Origin: a bacterium
Lineage (GTDB): Bacteria; Zhuqueibacterota; QNDG01; JAGLOF01
Direction: 5' to 3'
DNA length: 64,000 nt
NCBI GenBank assembly: GCA_016934955.1
Contig: JAFGRY010000026.1
Span: forward strand, 62,001-126,000
Both the position numbers and the translations under genes were made by a program. How positions within the stretch are numbered: the stretch's first letter is position 1; each line of letters begins with the position of its first letter. The notes under the pieces are model-generated. The model was not told the origin of the DNA. It searched no databases and saw only the letters and a program-made list of their open reading frames with translations. This document shows, in pieces, positions 29,304 through 37,750 of this stretch.

Positions 29304-30712
29304 TGACTGACACTGCAGCTGAAACCGGTTCGGCGGGAAACCTTCCTCCGGATTCGCTGACTCCCCGGGCCATTGTGGAACAGCTCGATAAATACATCAT
29401 CGGGCAGGACAAAGCGAAAAAAATGGTCGCCATTGCGCTGCGGAACCGCTGGAGACGCCAGCAGGTCGCAGCGGATCTCCGTGAAGAGATCATGCCCAAC
29501 AATATCATACTCATCGGCGCCACCGGAGTCGGAAAGACTGAAATCGCCAGAAGGCTCGCCCGGCTCGCCGAGGCGCCCTTTATCAAGGTTGAGGCGTCAA
29601 AGTTCACGGAAGTGGGATATGTGGGCAGAGATGTCGAGTCGATCATCAGGGATCTTACGGATCTCGCTGTCGTGCAGGTAAAAACATGCCGGACAGAGCA
29701 GGTTCGGGTCAGGGCCGAGATGATGGCCGAGGACCGGCTGCTCGATCTTCTCTTCCCGGCTGAGCCCTATTCTCCGCCCTCTTCCGGTATGGATACGGAT
29801 GCACGGGATGACGCGGAGCTCCGCAGGGAACGTACGCGGGAGAAACTGAAACAGCAGCTGCGCGACGGCAAGCTGGAAAAGCGGATCGTGGAACTGACCA
29901 CCTCCCGTCAGGAACATTTCCCCATGATGCAAATTTTTTCGCCCGGAGGAATCGAGGAAATGGGCCTGAACCTTCAGGATATGCTCGGCGGTATGATGCC
30001 GCAGAAACGCAAAAAGCACAAGATGCCGGTATCGGAAGCACGCCAGGTGCTGATAGAAGAGGAGGCCCAGAAGCTGATTGATATGGACAAGGTCATCTCC
30101 GAAGCGATCAGCAGAGTCGAACAGTCGGGCATCGTGTTCCTGGACGAGATCGACAAAATCGCGGCGGAAGCCGAAAGCAGCGGCGGCCCCGATGTTTCCC
30201 GGGAAGGAGTGCAGAGAGATATTCTGCCTGTGGTGGAAGGGACCAACGTCATTACCAAATACGGAATGGTTAAAACGGACCATATTCTTTTTATCGCATC
30301 CGGAGCGTTTCATGTTGCCAAACCCTCCGATCTCATTCCGGAACTGCAGGGACGGTTTCCCATTCGCGTTGAACTGGACGACCTGACCACTGAAGATTTT
30401 ATCCGGATTCTCACCGAACCGGAAAATGCCCTGGTCAAGCAGTATACCGCCCTTCTCAAGACAGAGGGAGTGACCATTTCATTTACCAAAGGGGCAATCA
30501 GGGAGATCAGCCGCATCGCGACTGAAGTCAACAGCACCGCGGAGAATATCGGCGCCCGCAGACTGCATACGATCATGAGCACACTTCTGGAAGATGTGCT
30601 TTTTCAGCTACCGGATCCATCGATGTCGTCAATAAAGATCACCGCCGAAGAGGTTCAGAAACGGCTCGCGGACATCGTTGAAGATGAAGATCTCCGCCGC
30701 TACATACTCTAA
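29303..30712 (+). CDS. hslU: ATP-dependent protease ATPase subunit HslU
   Basis: The 469-residue AAA+ unfoldase of the HslUV protease has [16 protein letters not shown], Walker A GATGVGKT (72-79) and an intermediate (I) domain (about 110-240). Walker B VFLDEIDK is near 280, and the C-terminal YIL tail inserts into HslV. The start ATG 29303 overlaps the hslV stop; TTG 29300 in frame is not preferred. Last gene of the long operon that begins at kdsB, as far as spacing shows. Confidence 0.97.
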   Translation: MTDTAAETGSAGNLPPDSLTPRAIVEQLDKYIIGQDKAKKMVAIALRNRWRRQQVAADLREEIMPNNIILIGATGVGKTEIARRLARLAEAPFIKVEASKFTEVGYVGRDVESIIRDLTDLAVVQVKTCRTEQVRVRAEMMAEDRLLDLLFPAEPYSPPSSGMDTDARDDAELRRERTREKLKQQLRDGKLEKRIVELTTSRQEHFPMMQIFSPGGIEEMGLNLQDMLGGMMPQKRKKHKMPVSEARQVLIEEEAQKLIDMDKVISEAISRVEQSGIVFLDEIDKIAAEAESSGGPDVSREGVQRDILPVVEGTNVITKYGMVKTDHILFIASGAFHVAKPSDLIPELQGRFPIRVELDDLTTEDFIRILTEPENALVKQYTALLKTEGVTISFTKGAIREISRIATEVNSTAENIGARRLHTIMSTLLEDVLFQLPDPSMSSIKITAEEVQKRLADIVEDEDLRRYIL

Positions 30713-30735
30713 CGCCATTACCGGGGACGCCGCCG

Positions 30736-31704
30736 ATACAGATACGTGACTACTCAGAAAAGAAGCATGCCGCCGCATGGGACGAATTTGTCCTGCAGGC
30801 GAACAACGGAACGCTTTTCCATCTGAGAAAATTTCTTAATTACCACCCCGAAGGACGGTTTCAGGACAACAGTCTTCTATTCAGGGAGAACAACCGTCTG
30901 CTCGCGGTATTCCCGGCTGTGCTGCGCCGGAAAGCCGGTGAAACAGTGCTCGTATCCCACTGCGGCGCATCCTACGGCGGCATCGTTCACCGTGAGGAAC
31001 TGTCCATAGCCTCGGCATTCACCATTGTGGAACTGCTGCTGGAGTACTGTGCCGCGAACCGCATCAGCAGGATCGAGCTTACCGCCCCGCCCATCATTTA
31101 TCAGTCCAGACCCAGCAATTATCTTGATTTCGCCCTCTACAAGAACGGGTTCGGGTATAAAAAGCGTGAGATTTCCAGTATTATTCCTCTCGATTTTTCT
31201 CAGGAGGATATCCTGAACAAATACAAACCCGAATCGCGCACCGCTGTGCGCCGGGCAGAAAAACTGGGGCTGTCGATGCGGGAATCAGACGATTTTTCAA
31301 CATTCTATCCGATTCTCGAACGGAATCTGGGAATGAGGCACCAGGTAAAGCCGACCCATACCCTGGGCGAACTCCTTTCGTTAAAAGCGCTGTTCCCGAA
31401 CGAGATACGTCAGTTCGGAGCCTACCTCGGTGATACCCTGATCGCCGGGGTGACCTGTTTTATCTGTAATCCCAGGGTGGTGCTCGCGTTTTACATCAGT
31501 CATGACCAGCAGTACCAGCGATACAGACCGGTCAACTATCTCTTCTACCGGATCATGCAGTGGTGCATCACAAAACAGTACCGTTTCCTCGATTTCGGCA
31601 TTTTTACCGTCGATGAAGAGCCCAACTGGGGACTGGGGAAATTCAAGGAGAGTCTGGGCGCCAGGGGCATTTTCAGAGACACGCTCTCCCGGGATATACG
31701 ATGA
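30736..31704 (+). CDS. FemAB/GNAT-like acyl- or aminoacyltransferase with apparent ATA start
   Basis: The coding frame is clearly conserved from IQIRDYSEKKHAAWDEFV and GTLFHLRKFLNYHP on, the typical N-terminus of the FemAB-related GNAT family. Between the in-frame stop at 30685 and GTG 30919 there is no ATG, GTG or TTG. ATA at 30736 sits where homologues start and has GGGGA about 9 nt upstream. GTG 30919 would remove 61 conserved-looking residues. The later part (YKPESRTAVRRAEKLG, FYISHDQQYQRYRPVNYLFY, LDFGIF) supports the family. A mutated ATG or a sequence error is possible. The substrate may be a cell-wall or surface glycan precursor. The next gene overlaps its stop. Confidence 0.75.
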   Translation: MQIRDYSEKKHAAAWDEFVLQANNGTLFHLRKFLNYHPEGRFQDNSLLFRENNRLLAVFPAVLRRKAGETVLVSHCGASYGGIVHREELSIASAFTIVELLLEYCAANRISRIELTAPPIIYQSRPSNYLDFALYKNGFGYKKREISSIIPLDFSQEDILNKYKPESRTAVRRAEKLGLSMRESDDFSTFYPILERNLGMRHQVKPTHTLGELLSLKALFPNEIRQFGAYLGDTLIAGVTCFICNPRVVLAFYISHDQQYQRYRPVNYLFYRIMQWCITKQYRFLDFGIFTVDEEPNWGLGKFKESLGARGIFRDTLSRDIR

Positions 31705-32174
31705 TGACCAAGGCTGACAGATACACCGCCTCTCTGCGTGAACTCGACATTCGACTCGCGAAAGGCGGCGATCCCATCGCCGATCTCGGGAATACGGCGG
31801 CGGTCCTCAAGAAACGGCTGGATTATTACTGGATAGGATTTTATTTCCTGCGGTCGGACCGTCTCATACTCGGGCCGTTTCAGGGCACTCCCGCCTGCGT
31901 TTTCCTGTCCCTGGACAAGGGTGTCTGCGCGGAAGCGGTGAAACGGCAAGAAACGGTCATCGTGCAAGACGTGCGCGATTTCCCCGGCCATGTCGCCTGT
32001 GATCCAAAATCACGTTCGGAGATCGTGGTCCCCTGTTTCGATACCGGCGGGCGTTTGCGCGCGGTACTCGATCTGGACCATACGGAAAAATCCGCGTTCG
32101 ATGACACCGATCGAAAGAACCTCCTTCATATCACCGGCCTTCTCACCGGACTCTGGACATCGCTGCCTCTATGA
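31701..32174 (+). CDS. msrC: Free methionine-(R)-sulfoxide reductase (GAF domain)
   Basis: The 157-residue GAF protein is of the YebR/fRMsr type, which reduces free methionine-R-sulfoxide. Conserved segments include YWIGFYF, LGPFQGTPAC, GVCAEAV and HVACDPKSRSEIVVP. The three redox cysteines are Cys66, Cys76 and Cys100. ATG 31701 overlaps the FemAB-like stop (ATG 31704 also possible), and its own stop overlaps the next start. Confidence 0.92.
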   Translation: MMTKADRYTASLRELDIRLAKGGDPIADLGNTAAVLKKRLDYYWIGFYFLRSDRLILGPFQGTPACVFLSLDKGVCAEAVKRQETVIVQDVRDFPGHVACDPKSRSEIVVPCFDTGGRLRAVLDLDHTEKSAFDDTDRKNLLHITGLLTGLWTSLPL

Positions 32175-32959
32175 CCTTTACCGACGCTGACTATATCGTG
32201 ATCTCCCGCAGGTTCGATGACTATGTGACTCCGCTTCTGCAGCTCCCCGATCCGGTTGGAAAAAACATACTGCTCAAGCGTGACCACACCCGTCGTGTTC
32301 TGGAAAATGCAAACGAACTCTGTGTCCACCTCAAGCTTTCACCTGAGCAGGCGAGAATCGCTGCCGCCGCCGCTCTCTATCACGATATAGGCAGGTTCCC
32401 CCAGTTTATCCGCTTCCGGACGTTTGCCGACAGCAAGTCGGCGGACCACTCCCTGCTGGGGGTTGACGTGATCGGGGAAGAACATTTTTTTGCGGGTCTC
32501 GACCCGGCTGTCGCCTCACTGCTGCTGGCCGCAATCGCCAATCACAGCCGCCTTGTCATTCCCGATTCTCTTCCCGGGAATGTCCGCATGCTCCTGCGGA
32601 TTCTTCGTGACGCGGACAAGCTCGATATTCTCCACGTTGTGACGGAATACTACCGTACCAGCAAAAAGGGTGTCGACAGCAGTATTGCCCTCGATCTTCC
32701 GGACACACCGGGCGTCTCCCGGAACGTGATGCGCAGCGTCAGGGAGGAGAGGCTCGTCAACATCGCCGATGTTCGCAATGTCAATGATTTCAAACTGCTG
32801 CAGGTCAGCTGGGTATACGATCTGAATTTCTCCTGGACAAAAGAGCGTTTGATTGAGCGTGATTATCTGACGCTGCTTTTCGAACATCTGCCCGATACCC
32901 CCGGTCTTCGGGAATTGGCTTCCCGGATACGCGCCCGAATTTCCGACATCAGTATATAG
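32171..32959 (+). CDS. HD-domain phosphohydrolase-like protein
   Basis: The 262-residue protein carries a full HD metal site: His39 in RDHTRRV, His71-Asp72 in YHDIGRFP, His125 in IANHS and Asp147/Asp149 in LRDADKLD. No second domain is present. Such single HD proteins are nucleotidases or phosphodiesterases; the substrate is not visible. The start overlaps the msrC stop (ATGA). Confidence 0.88.
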   Translation: MTFTDADYIVISRRFDDYVTPLLQLPDPVGKNILLKRDHTRRVLENANELCVHLKLSPEQARIAAAAALYHDIGRFPQFIRFRTFADSKSADHSLLGVDVIGEEHFFAGLDPAVASLLLAAIANHSRLVIPDSLPGNVRMLLRILRDADKLDILHVVTEYYRTSKKGVDSSIALDLPDTPGVSRNVMRSVREERLVNIADVRNVNDFKLLQVSWVYDLNFSWTKERLIERDYLTLLFEHLPDTPGLRELASRIRARISDISI

Positions 32960-32971
32960 GAATCAGCGTCA

Positions 32972-33592
32972 GTGGAATATTTTGCCATACATGAAGAGAA
33001 TCCCCAGATGCGTCTGATCACTCGTGCGGTAGACATCATTCGGCAGGGAGGAGTGATCGTCTATCCAACGGACACCGCGTACGCCCTCGGGTGTCACCTC
33101 GGGGACAAGAAGGCACTGGAAACGATCTGCCGCATCAGAAGGCTCGATGTCAAACATCATTTCACGCTTATCTGCCGTGATCTTTCGGATGCGGGAACAT
33201 ATGCCACCTTCGATACGCCCGTGTACCGATTGCTCAAGGCGGCTACGCCGGGAGCCTACACCTTTCTTCTCACCGCCCAGCGCAGTGTTCCGAGGCGGCT
33301 CCTGCACCCCAGAAAGAAAACCATCGGTCTTCGTATCCCCGACCATCGGATCACGCAGACGCTTCTGGACGCACTGGGTGAGCCGATGCTGACGACGACA
33401 CTGATCATGCCGGGCGAAGCGCTGCCGCTTCAGGATGCCGAGGAGATACGGCAAAGGCTGAACGGGGCGGGGTGCGATCTGATCATTGACGGAGGCAGGG
33501 GGGGGACGGACGTGACGACGATGGTGGACATGACGAGCGGCTTCCCGGAAGTGATCAGGGAAGGAAAAGGAGACACATCGATCTTTTTATGA
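32972..33592 (+). CDS. YciO/YrdC/Sua5-family protein
   Basis: The 206-residue protein begins at GTG 32972 and has GGVIVYPTDTAYALGC and RIRRLDVKHHFTLICRDLS, then PGAYTFLL and IGLRIPDH. This is the dsRNA-binding YrdC fold used in making threonylcarbamoyl-AMP for tRNA t6A. The form resembles YciO more than full-length Sua5, so it may or may not be the essential t6A enzyme. The following gene overlaps its stop (ATGA). Confidence 0.88.
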   Translation: MEYFAIHEENPQMRLITRAVDIIRQGGVIVYPTDTAYALGCHLGDKKALETICRIRRLDVKHHFTLICRDLSDAGTYATFDTPVYRLLKAATPGAYTFLLTAQRSVPRRLLHPRKKTIGLRIPDHRITQTLLDALGEPMLTTTLIMPGEALPLQDAEEIRQRLNGAGCDLIIDGGRGGTDVTTMVDMTSGFPEVIREGKGDTSIFL

Positions 33593-33960
33593 GAAGAAGA
33601 CCCGCATACAGAAACCGTAATTTTCTCGATTTCGTTCCGGTTCGGAAATCCGACGTCAGGCAGGAGGTGGACCGGGAGGGCCGTGTCACGCTCATTCGGC
33701 CGCGAGCCGGCAGCAGGCTGCTCGTGCTGCTGACAAGGCTGTTGAATAAAAGCAGGGATCTCAGATTTTCTCTGGACGGAACGGGAACGGCCGTCTGGAG
33801 CAGTATCGACGGCAGACGGACCATTGCCGAGCTGACCGCCGGTGCCGGGACGGCCGGGGCGGAACCGGTCACCGAGTCCGACTATATCAGATGTGCGGAC
33901 TTTGTGCGTTCCCTGCAGCGGCGGGGGCTTATTACGCTGGTATATCCCTGCCGGGACTGA
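33589..33960 (+). CDS. PqqD-like protein (RiPP recognition element fold), orphan
   Basis: The 123-residue basic protein contains LDGTGTAVWSSIDGRRTIAEL (about 60-82), the core PqqD signature, followed by FVRSLQRRGLITLV. PqqD-like domains present precursor peptides to radical-SAM or other modifying enzymes. None of those, nor an obvious precursor peptide, lies here. The gene is translationally coupled to the YciO-like gene and ends 8 nt before a convergent gene. It may belong to the widespread non-RiPP PqqD-like group of FCB bacteria. Confidence 0.75.
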   Translation: MRRRPAYRNRNFLDFVPVRKSDVRQEVDREGRVTLIRPRAGSRLLVLLTRLLNKSRDLRFSLDGTGTAVWSSIDGRRTIAELTAGAGTAGAEPVTESDYIRCADFVRSLQRRGLITLVYPCRD

Positions 33961-33968
33961 AGCCCGTC

Positions 33969-35243
33969 TCAGCCGGACTCCGACTGGAGGGTGAAGTGGC
34001 CCGTTCCATTCTGATCGATGAAGAGAAATTTTTTATGAAGATGCGGATAATCCCAGATCTCATATTGTTCGAATCCATTCCGTGACACCGGGCGTTCGAT
34101 ATGTTCCGGCGGACCGTAGAGAATGTAGATTTTGCCTCTGTCCGTCTCCCATCCCTCCTGATCGCGGGTAGTGAAATGGGCGATGGTGAAGGCGGCTCTC
34201 TGATAGAATTCATCCTGCAGCTCATTGGTTTCCGTGGCCGGATCGGGGTCGTTTTTTTGCCAGTACCGTTCCAAAAAACGTTCCTGTTGCGGCTGGTCCA
34301 TCTGCAGCAGTTCTTTGAATTCTTTTTTTGAGATAAGGTATTGCATCAGCTGCACCGCGGTTGTCAGATCCGGTCGTGCCGAGGTGTGTTCGCTCCACAT
34401 GACACTGAACCCGCCGGAGACCGAATCGGCGGCGCCGTCCGCGGTCACGGTCAGTGTCATGCTGTATTGCCCGAAGGGCAGAGCTTCAGGGATCCCGCTG
34501 ATCAGCATACGGCGCTGTTCCCCCTGAGAGAGTGTTTTTGTCTGACGGCGCACCAGGGCGTTTCGGGAGTCGTAGATGCTGAAGATCACCTGTATATCTT
34601 CCTTCGGCCGGTACAGATAGAGTTCACTGCTCACGTAAAGATGCTGATGTTTCCGGGAAATGACCGGCAACATGGTGAGTGAATCGGGAATGAACGCATC
34701 CGGCCCGATTTTCCCGCCATAGAAAAACAGCGGATCGGACAGGCGGATCGGTTCCGGAATGTCGCCCTCTACCGTGATTTCTTCCTCGACTTTCAGAGGC
34801 CTCGATGCAGCCCGGTCATCGAGAACCGCCCGCAGCGTGTATGCACCGGGGAGCAGGGTGAATGTTTCCGCCTCCCGCTGAAACAGGTCCTTGGCGTTCG
34901 TTTCAGCATACGAGTGCACCGTTATTTTTCTGTTCAGCACCCGGGTGTCGACAAGATGTTCCCTGTCGTCCCGAAGCGTCAGGGAGATTTCGTATTCGGC
35001 GGTATATCCTGAATCGGTCTTGATAAATTGCAGCATATCGTTCATCGTCAGCAGGAAAACGGTCACTTCCCATCGGGTATCTCCGGGGATCGGCCGCTGC
35101 AGGGTCTTGAGGGATACAGTGGATGTGAAACGTTCGGGGCCGCGTCGTTTTCTGCCGTTTTCCTGCTGGCCGTGCTGTCCATAGATCAGATGTACTGCTA
35201 CAGCCGACAGCAGGATAGCCCTTGTGAGAATCGATGTTTTCAT
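33969..35243 (-). CDS. Secreted GWxTD-domain protein
   Basis: The 424-residue product starts at 35243 (GGAGC 7 nt upstream) with a signal peptide ending near LIYGQ; the open frame further upstream runs into an AT-rich intergenic region and is not used. The C-terminal GWxTD domain is clear at about 363-400: EGWETDRGKIYILYGPPEHIE, then YEIWDYP. The middle (about 60-280) is beta-rich, with RLSDPLFFYG as in other family members. GWxTD proteins are typical of Fibrobacterota/Calditrichota-like lineages and lack a known function. Divergent from the CsgG-like operon. Confidence 0.88.
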   Translation of the reverse strand: MKTSILTRAILLSAVAVHLIYGQHGQQENGRKRRGPERFTSTVSLKTLQRPIPGDTRWEVTVFLLTMNDMLQFIKTDSGYTAEYEISLTLRDDREHLVDTRVLNRKITVHSYAETNAKDLFQREAETFTLLPGAYTLRAVLDDRAASRPLKVEEEITVEGDIPEPIRLSDPLFFYGGKIGPDAFIPDSLTMLPVISRKHQHLYVSSELYLYRPKEDIQVIFSIYDSRNALVRRQTKTLSQGEQRRMLISGIPEALPFGQYSMTLTVTADGAADSVSGGFSVMWSEHTSARPDLTTAVQLMQYLISKKEFKELLQMDQPQQERFLERYWQKNDPDPATETNELQDEFYQRAAFTIAHFTTRDQEGWETDRGKIYILYGPPEHIERPVSRNGFEQYEIWDYPHLHKKFLFIDQNGTGHFTLQSESG

Positions 35244-35540
35244 ACGTGTTGCTCCGTGGTTTGTCCACACATAAGATAACGGTTCAGGTCGAGGAATACA
35301 AGGACAAATCATCAAAAAACATTGCTTTATTTTCACGCAATACGCTGGTTCACAACAGGCCAGAATAGTAGGCAAGATCATATGGACGGCGATTTTTTGC
35401 AACTTACTAACTTATTGTTATTAATAGTTTTAGTTTTAATAATTATCGGGCATTTTTTCATTTATCGCGATAAGGCATGAAAATTGCAATTTGAAGCCTG
35501 CCGGCCTGTATCGCTTCGAAAAACAGGTGCCGGATTAACC
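35244..35540. promoter_or_regulatory. AT-rich divergent intergenic region between the GWxTD gene and the CsgG-like operon
   Basis: This 297-nt region is much more AT-rich than its surroundings, especially 35395-35470. It must hold the leftward promoter of the GWxTD gene (none stands out) and the rightward -24/-12 element at 35473. AT-rich DNA here would suit bending or upstream activator binding. No gene of its own is seen. Confidence 0.55.
35473..35488 (+). promoter_or_regulatory. Sigma-54 (-24/-12) promoter element
   Basis: AGGCATGAAAATTGCA matches the TGGCAYR-N4-TTGCW consensus at all defined positions but the first, with GG (35474-35475) and GC (35486-35487) exactly 10 nt apart. It lies 53 nt before ATG 35541, and rpoN is encoded at 25382. 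No activator gene or enhancer site could be identified. Confidence 0.6.
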
Positions 35541-36263
35541 ATGAAAACGTACGGGATCGGATGTTCTATGAAAGCGACACTCTCTGCCCTGATTATCGGT
35601 TTGCTTTTTCTCTCCCTGCCGGCGGCTGCTGCCGAAAGCCGAACGATTGCCGTGTTTGATTTTGAAAATAACAGCATTTTTGAACGGGAAACATATGCCC
35701 CGCTGTCAAACGGTCTCGCCCAGGTGCTCATTTCAGAACTGGGGCACGTTGAATCACTGATGCTTGTTGAACGCCGGAAGCTGAAAGAAATACTGGACGA
35801 GATCAAACTGCAGCAGAGCGGTGTTACCGATGGCGGATACACGGTCCGGGCCGGTACCCTGTGCGGTGCCCAGTACATGGTTTTCGGGTCGTTCATCGTC
35901 GATCTCAATGAGAAACTGAGAATAGATATCAGAGTCGTTCAGGTGGAATCGGGAAAAACAGTGAAGGCCGCCGAAGTAACCGGAAAAGGGAAAGATTTCC
36001 TCACGCTTATCAAGAAACTGTCAGCTGAAATCGTCGATTCCCTGCCGGTGGAGATGACAAAGACCGAGAAGAAATTCCTGGATGAGAAAACGCACATCGG
36101 AATGAGCGCACTCATGAAATTCTCCAGGGGCCTCGTTTCCGAGGACGGCGGCGATTTCGAAACCGCAAAACAGTATTTTCGGGAAGCGCTTCAGGATGAG
36201 CCGGATTTCTACCAGGTCAAAGAACATGTTCTGGCGAACAGGGACAGATATCTCAACCGCTGA
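35541..36263 (+). CDS. CsgG-like periplasmic/outer-membrane protein
   Basis: The protein (240 residues from ATG 35541; 231 from ATG 35568, which gives the most standard signal peptide, MKATLSALIIGLLFLSLPAAAAE) has a CsgG-type core. Its signatures are RTIAVFDFENNS, ISELGHVESLMLVERRKLKEILDEIKL, GTLCGAQYMVFGSF and IRVVQVESGKTV. CsgG builds the curli secretion pore; many relatives are sensor or assembly lipoproteins. Here there is no lipobox. The C-terminal 60 residues look TPR-like (FETAKQYFREALQDEPDF). First gene of a probable operon leading to a giant surface protein, behind a sigma-54-like element. Confidence 0.8.
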   Translation: MKTYGIGCSMKATLSALIIGLLFLSLPAAAAESRTIAVFDFENNSIFERETYAPLSNGLAQVLISELGHVESLMLVERRKLKEILDEIKLQQSGVTDGGYTVRAGTLCGAQYMVFGSFIVDLNEKLRIDIRVVQVESGKTVKAAEVTGKGKDFLTLIKKLSAEIVDSLPVEMTKTEKKFLDEKTHIGMSALMKFSRGLVSEDGGDFETAKQYFREALQDEPDFYQVKEHVLANRDRYLNR

Positions 36264-36326
36264 CCCGGTTTGAGGGCCGGACAGGGAAAATCATTGCATA
36301 CACTTTTGAATTTGGAGGCCGTTTAT

Positions 36327-37697
36327 ATGAGATTTCGATATTGCGCAGGACTGTTATGCGTCATTGTTCTTGCCGGCTGCAGTACGACTCCCTACAATCG
36401 GGCCGAGAAAATGATGGAGAATCAACAGTATGAAGAAGCACTGCGCACCTATCTCAAGCAGCTGGATCCTCACATAAAGAATGAGAATTACGTCATTTAC
36501 TACGACAAGGAAGCCATTACCGGGATAGGAAGAGCCTATTACAATATGACGAAATTTCCCGCAGCCCAGAAAGTGTTCGAACGGGTTATCGAAAAAGATC
36601 CATATTACGGCAAGGCCCGCTTCTTTCTCGGTCTCACGTTCGAACAGATGGCGCTTGAGGATGACGCGCTCGCCGCGTACAGGAGTTTCACCAAACTGCC
36701 AGATAGCGATCCCTACAAACAGCTGATGATCGGGCGTCTCGAGCATTTAATCCGCAGGAAAGCGACCAGAAGCGTTATCAGTCACATTGAAACCGAAGAG
36801 CAGCTCAATATCCAGGACTATCCTGAAAACAGCGTCTGTGTGCTCTATTTCATCAGTCAGAGTGAAGATCCGAAATGGAGGCCGCTGCAGAAGGGCCTTG
36901 CCGAAATGCTTGCCACCGACCTGGCGGTTTCCCCAGAGCTGACCGTTGTGGAGCGGCTTCGTCTGAATATGCTGATGCAGGAACTCGGCCTTAATCCGGC
37001 TGCTGTTTCAGCGGAGGAGAATGCTCCGAGAATGGGAAAACTGCTGGGAGCCAGAACCCTGATCAAGGGGTCATATTTAATAACGCCCGAGCTGAAAATG
37101 ACTCTTGACGCCGGCATCTATCAGGCGGTTCGGCCTGATTTCCCCATGCCCGCCAGCTTCGACGGCGTACTGGCAAAACTCTTTCAGATGGAGAAGCAGC
37201 TCGTACTGCAGATCTTCGACTATTTCGGTATAACTCTGACAAGTCAGCAGCGGGACAAAGTATTGAAAGTGCCGACCGTCGACATGGAGGCGTTTCAGCT
37301 TTACTGCCTGGGCCTCGATGCGCTTGACAGAGATGACTATGAAAATGCGCAAACACTGTTCACCGAGGCCCTGCGGCTTGATCCCGAGTTTACCGTTGCG
37401 AAAGACAGGCTGGTCTCCAAGAATGCTTGGGAACTCACCCACAAACAGAACCTGACCCGGATCGAAGCCGATGTGCGGGAATACATCGCCTCCATCCCGC
37501 GGGGAGGCCCGGAAATGATGATTAAGCCGAAGGAAGGGCTCGTGTCTGCCTGGCAGCGGCTTCAGCATACGAACTTGTTCCAGAATAATGGATTCCTTCC
37601 CGGCAAGGACACCCGGGATGGTTTCGCCGAAGCGAATGAGAAGGGCGCAAGTATCATTCCTGAACGGCTGGGTGTGCCGGTTCTGCCCGGCAGATAA
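36327..37697 (+). CDS. TPR lipoprotein with CsgG-like domain
   Basis: The 456-residue protein starts at ATG 36327 (GGAGG, 8-nt spacing) with lipobox VLAGC (Cys18). Two or three TPR units (about 20-150) precede a CsgG-like domain (ENSVCVLYFISQSEDPKW, ATDLAVSPELTVVERLRLNMLMQELGL, GKLLGARTLIKGSYLI). A later TPR (CLGLDALDRDDYENAQTLFTEALRLDPEF) follows. It parallels the preceding gene product, so the two may form a complex. A weak -24/-12-like sequence (GG at 36284, GC at 36296) lies upstream. Role in export or surface assembly is inference from neighbours. Confidence 0.78.
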   Translation: MRFRYCAGLLCVIVLAGCSTTPYNRAEKMMENQQYEEALRTYLKQLDPHIKNENYVIYYDKEAITGIGRAYYNMTKFPAAQKVFERVIEKDPYYGKARFFLGLTFEQMALEDDALAAYRSFTKLPDSDPYKQLMIGRLEHLIRRKATRSVISHIETEEQLNIQDYPENSVCVLYFISQSEDPKWRPLQKGLAEMLATDLAVSPELTVVERLRLNMLMQELGLNPAAVSAEENAPRMGKLLGARTLIKGSYLITPELKMTLDAGIYQAVRPDFPMPASFDGVLAKLFQMEKQLVLQIFDYFGITLTSQQRDKVLKVPTVDMEAFQLYCLGLDALDRDDYENAQTLFTEALRLDPEFTVAKDRLVSKNAWELTHKQNLTRIEADVREYIASIPRGGPEMMIKPKEGLVSAWQRLQHTNLFQNNGFLPGKDTRDGFAEANEKGASIIPERLGVPVLPGR

Positions 37698-37750
37698 CCG
37701 GACCCGCTTGTTTGATTCAGGAATATTCGATTGTAAGGAGAAAGGTGATT

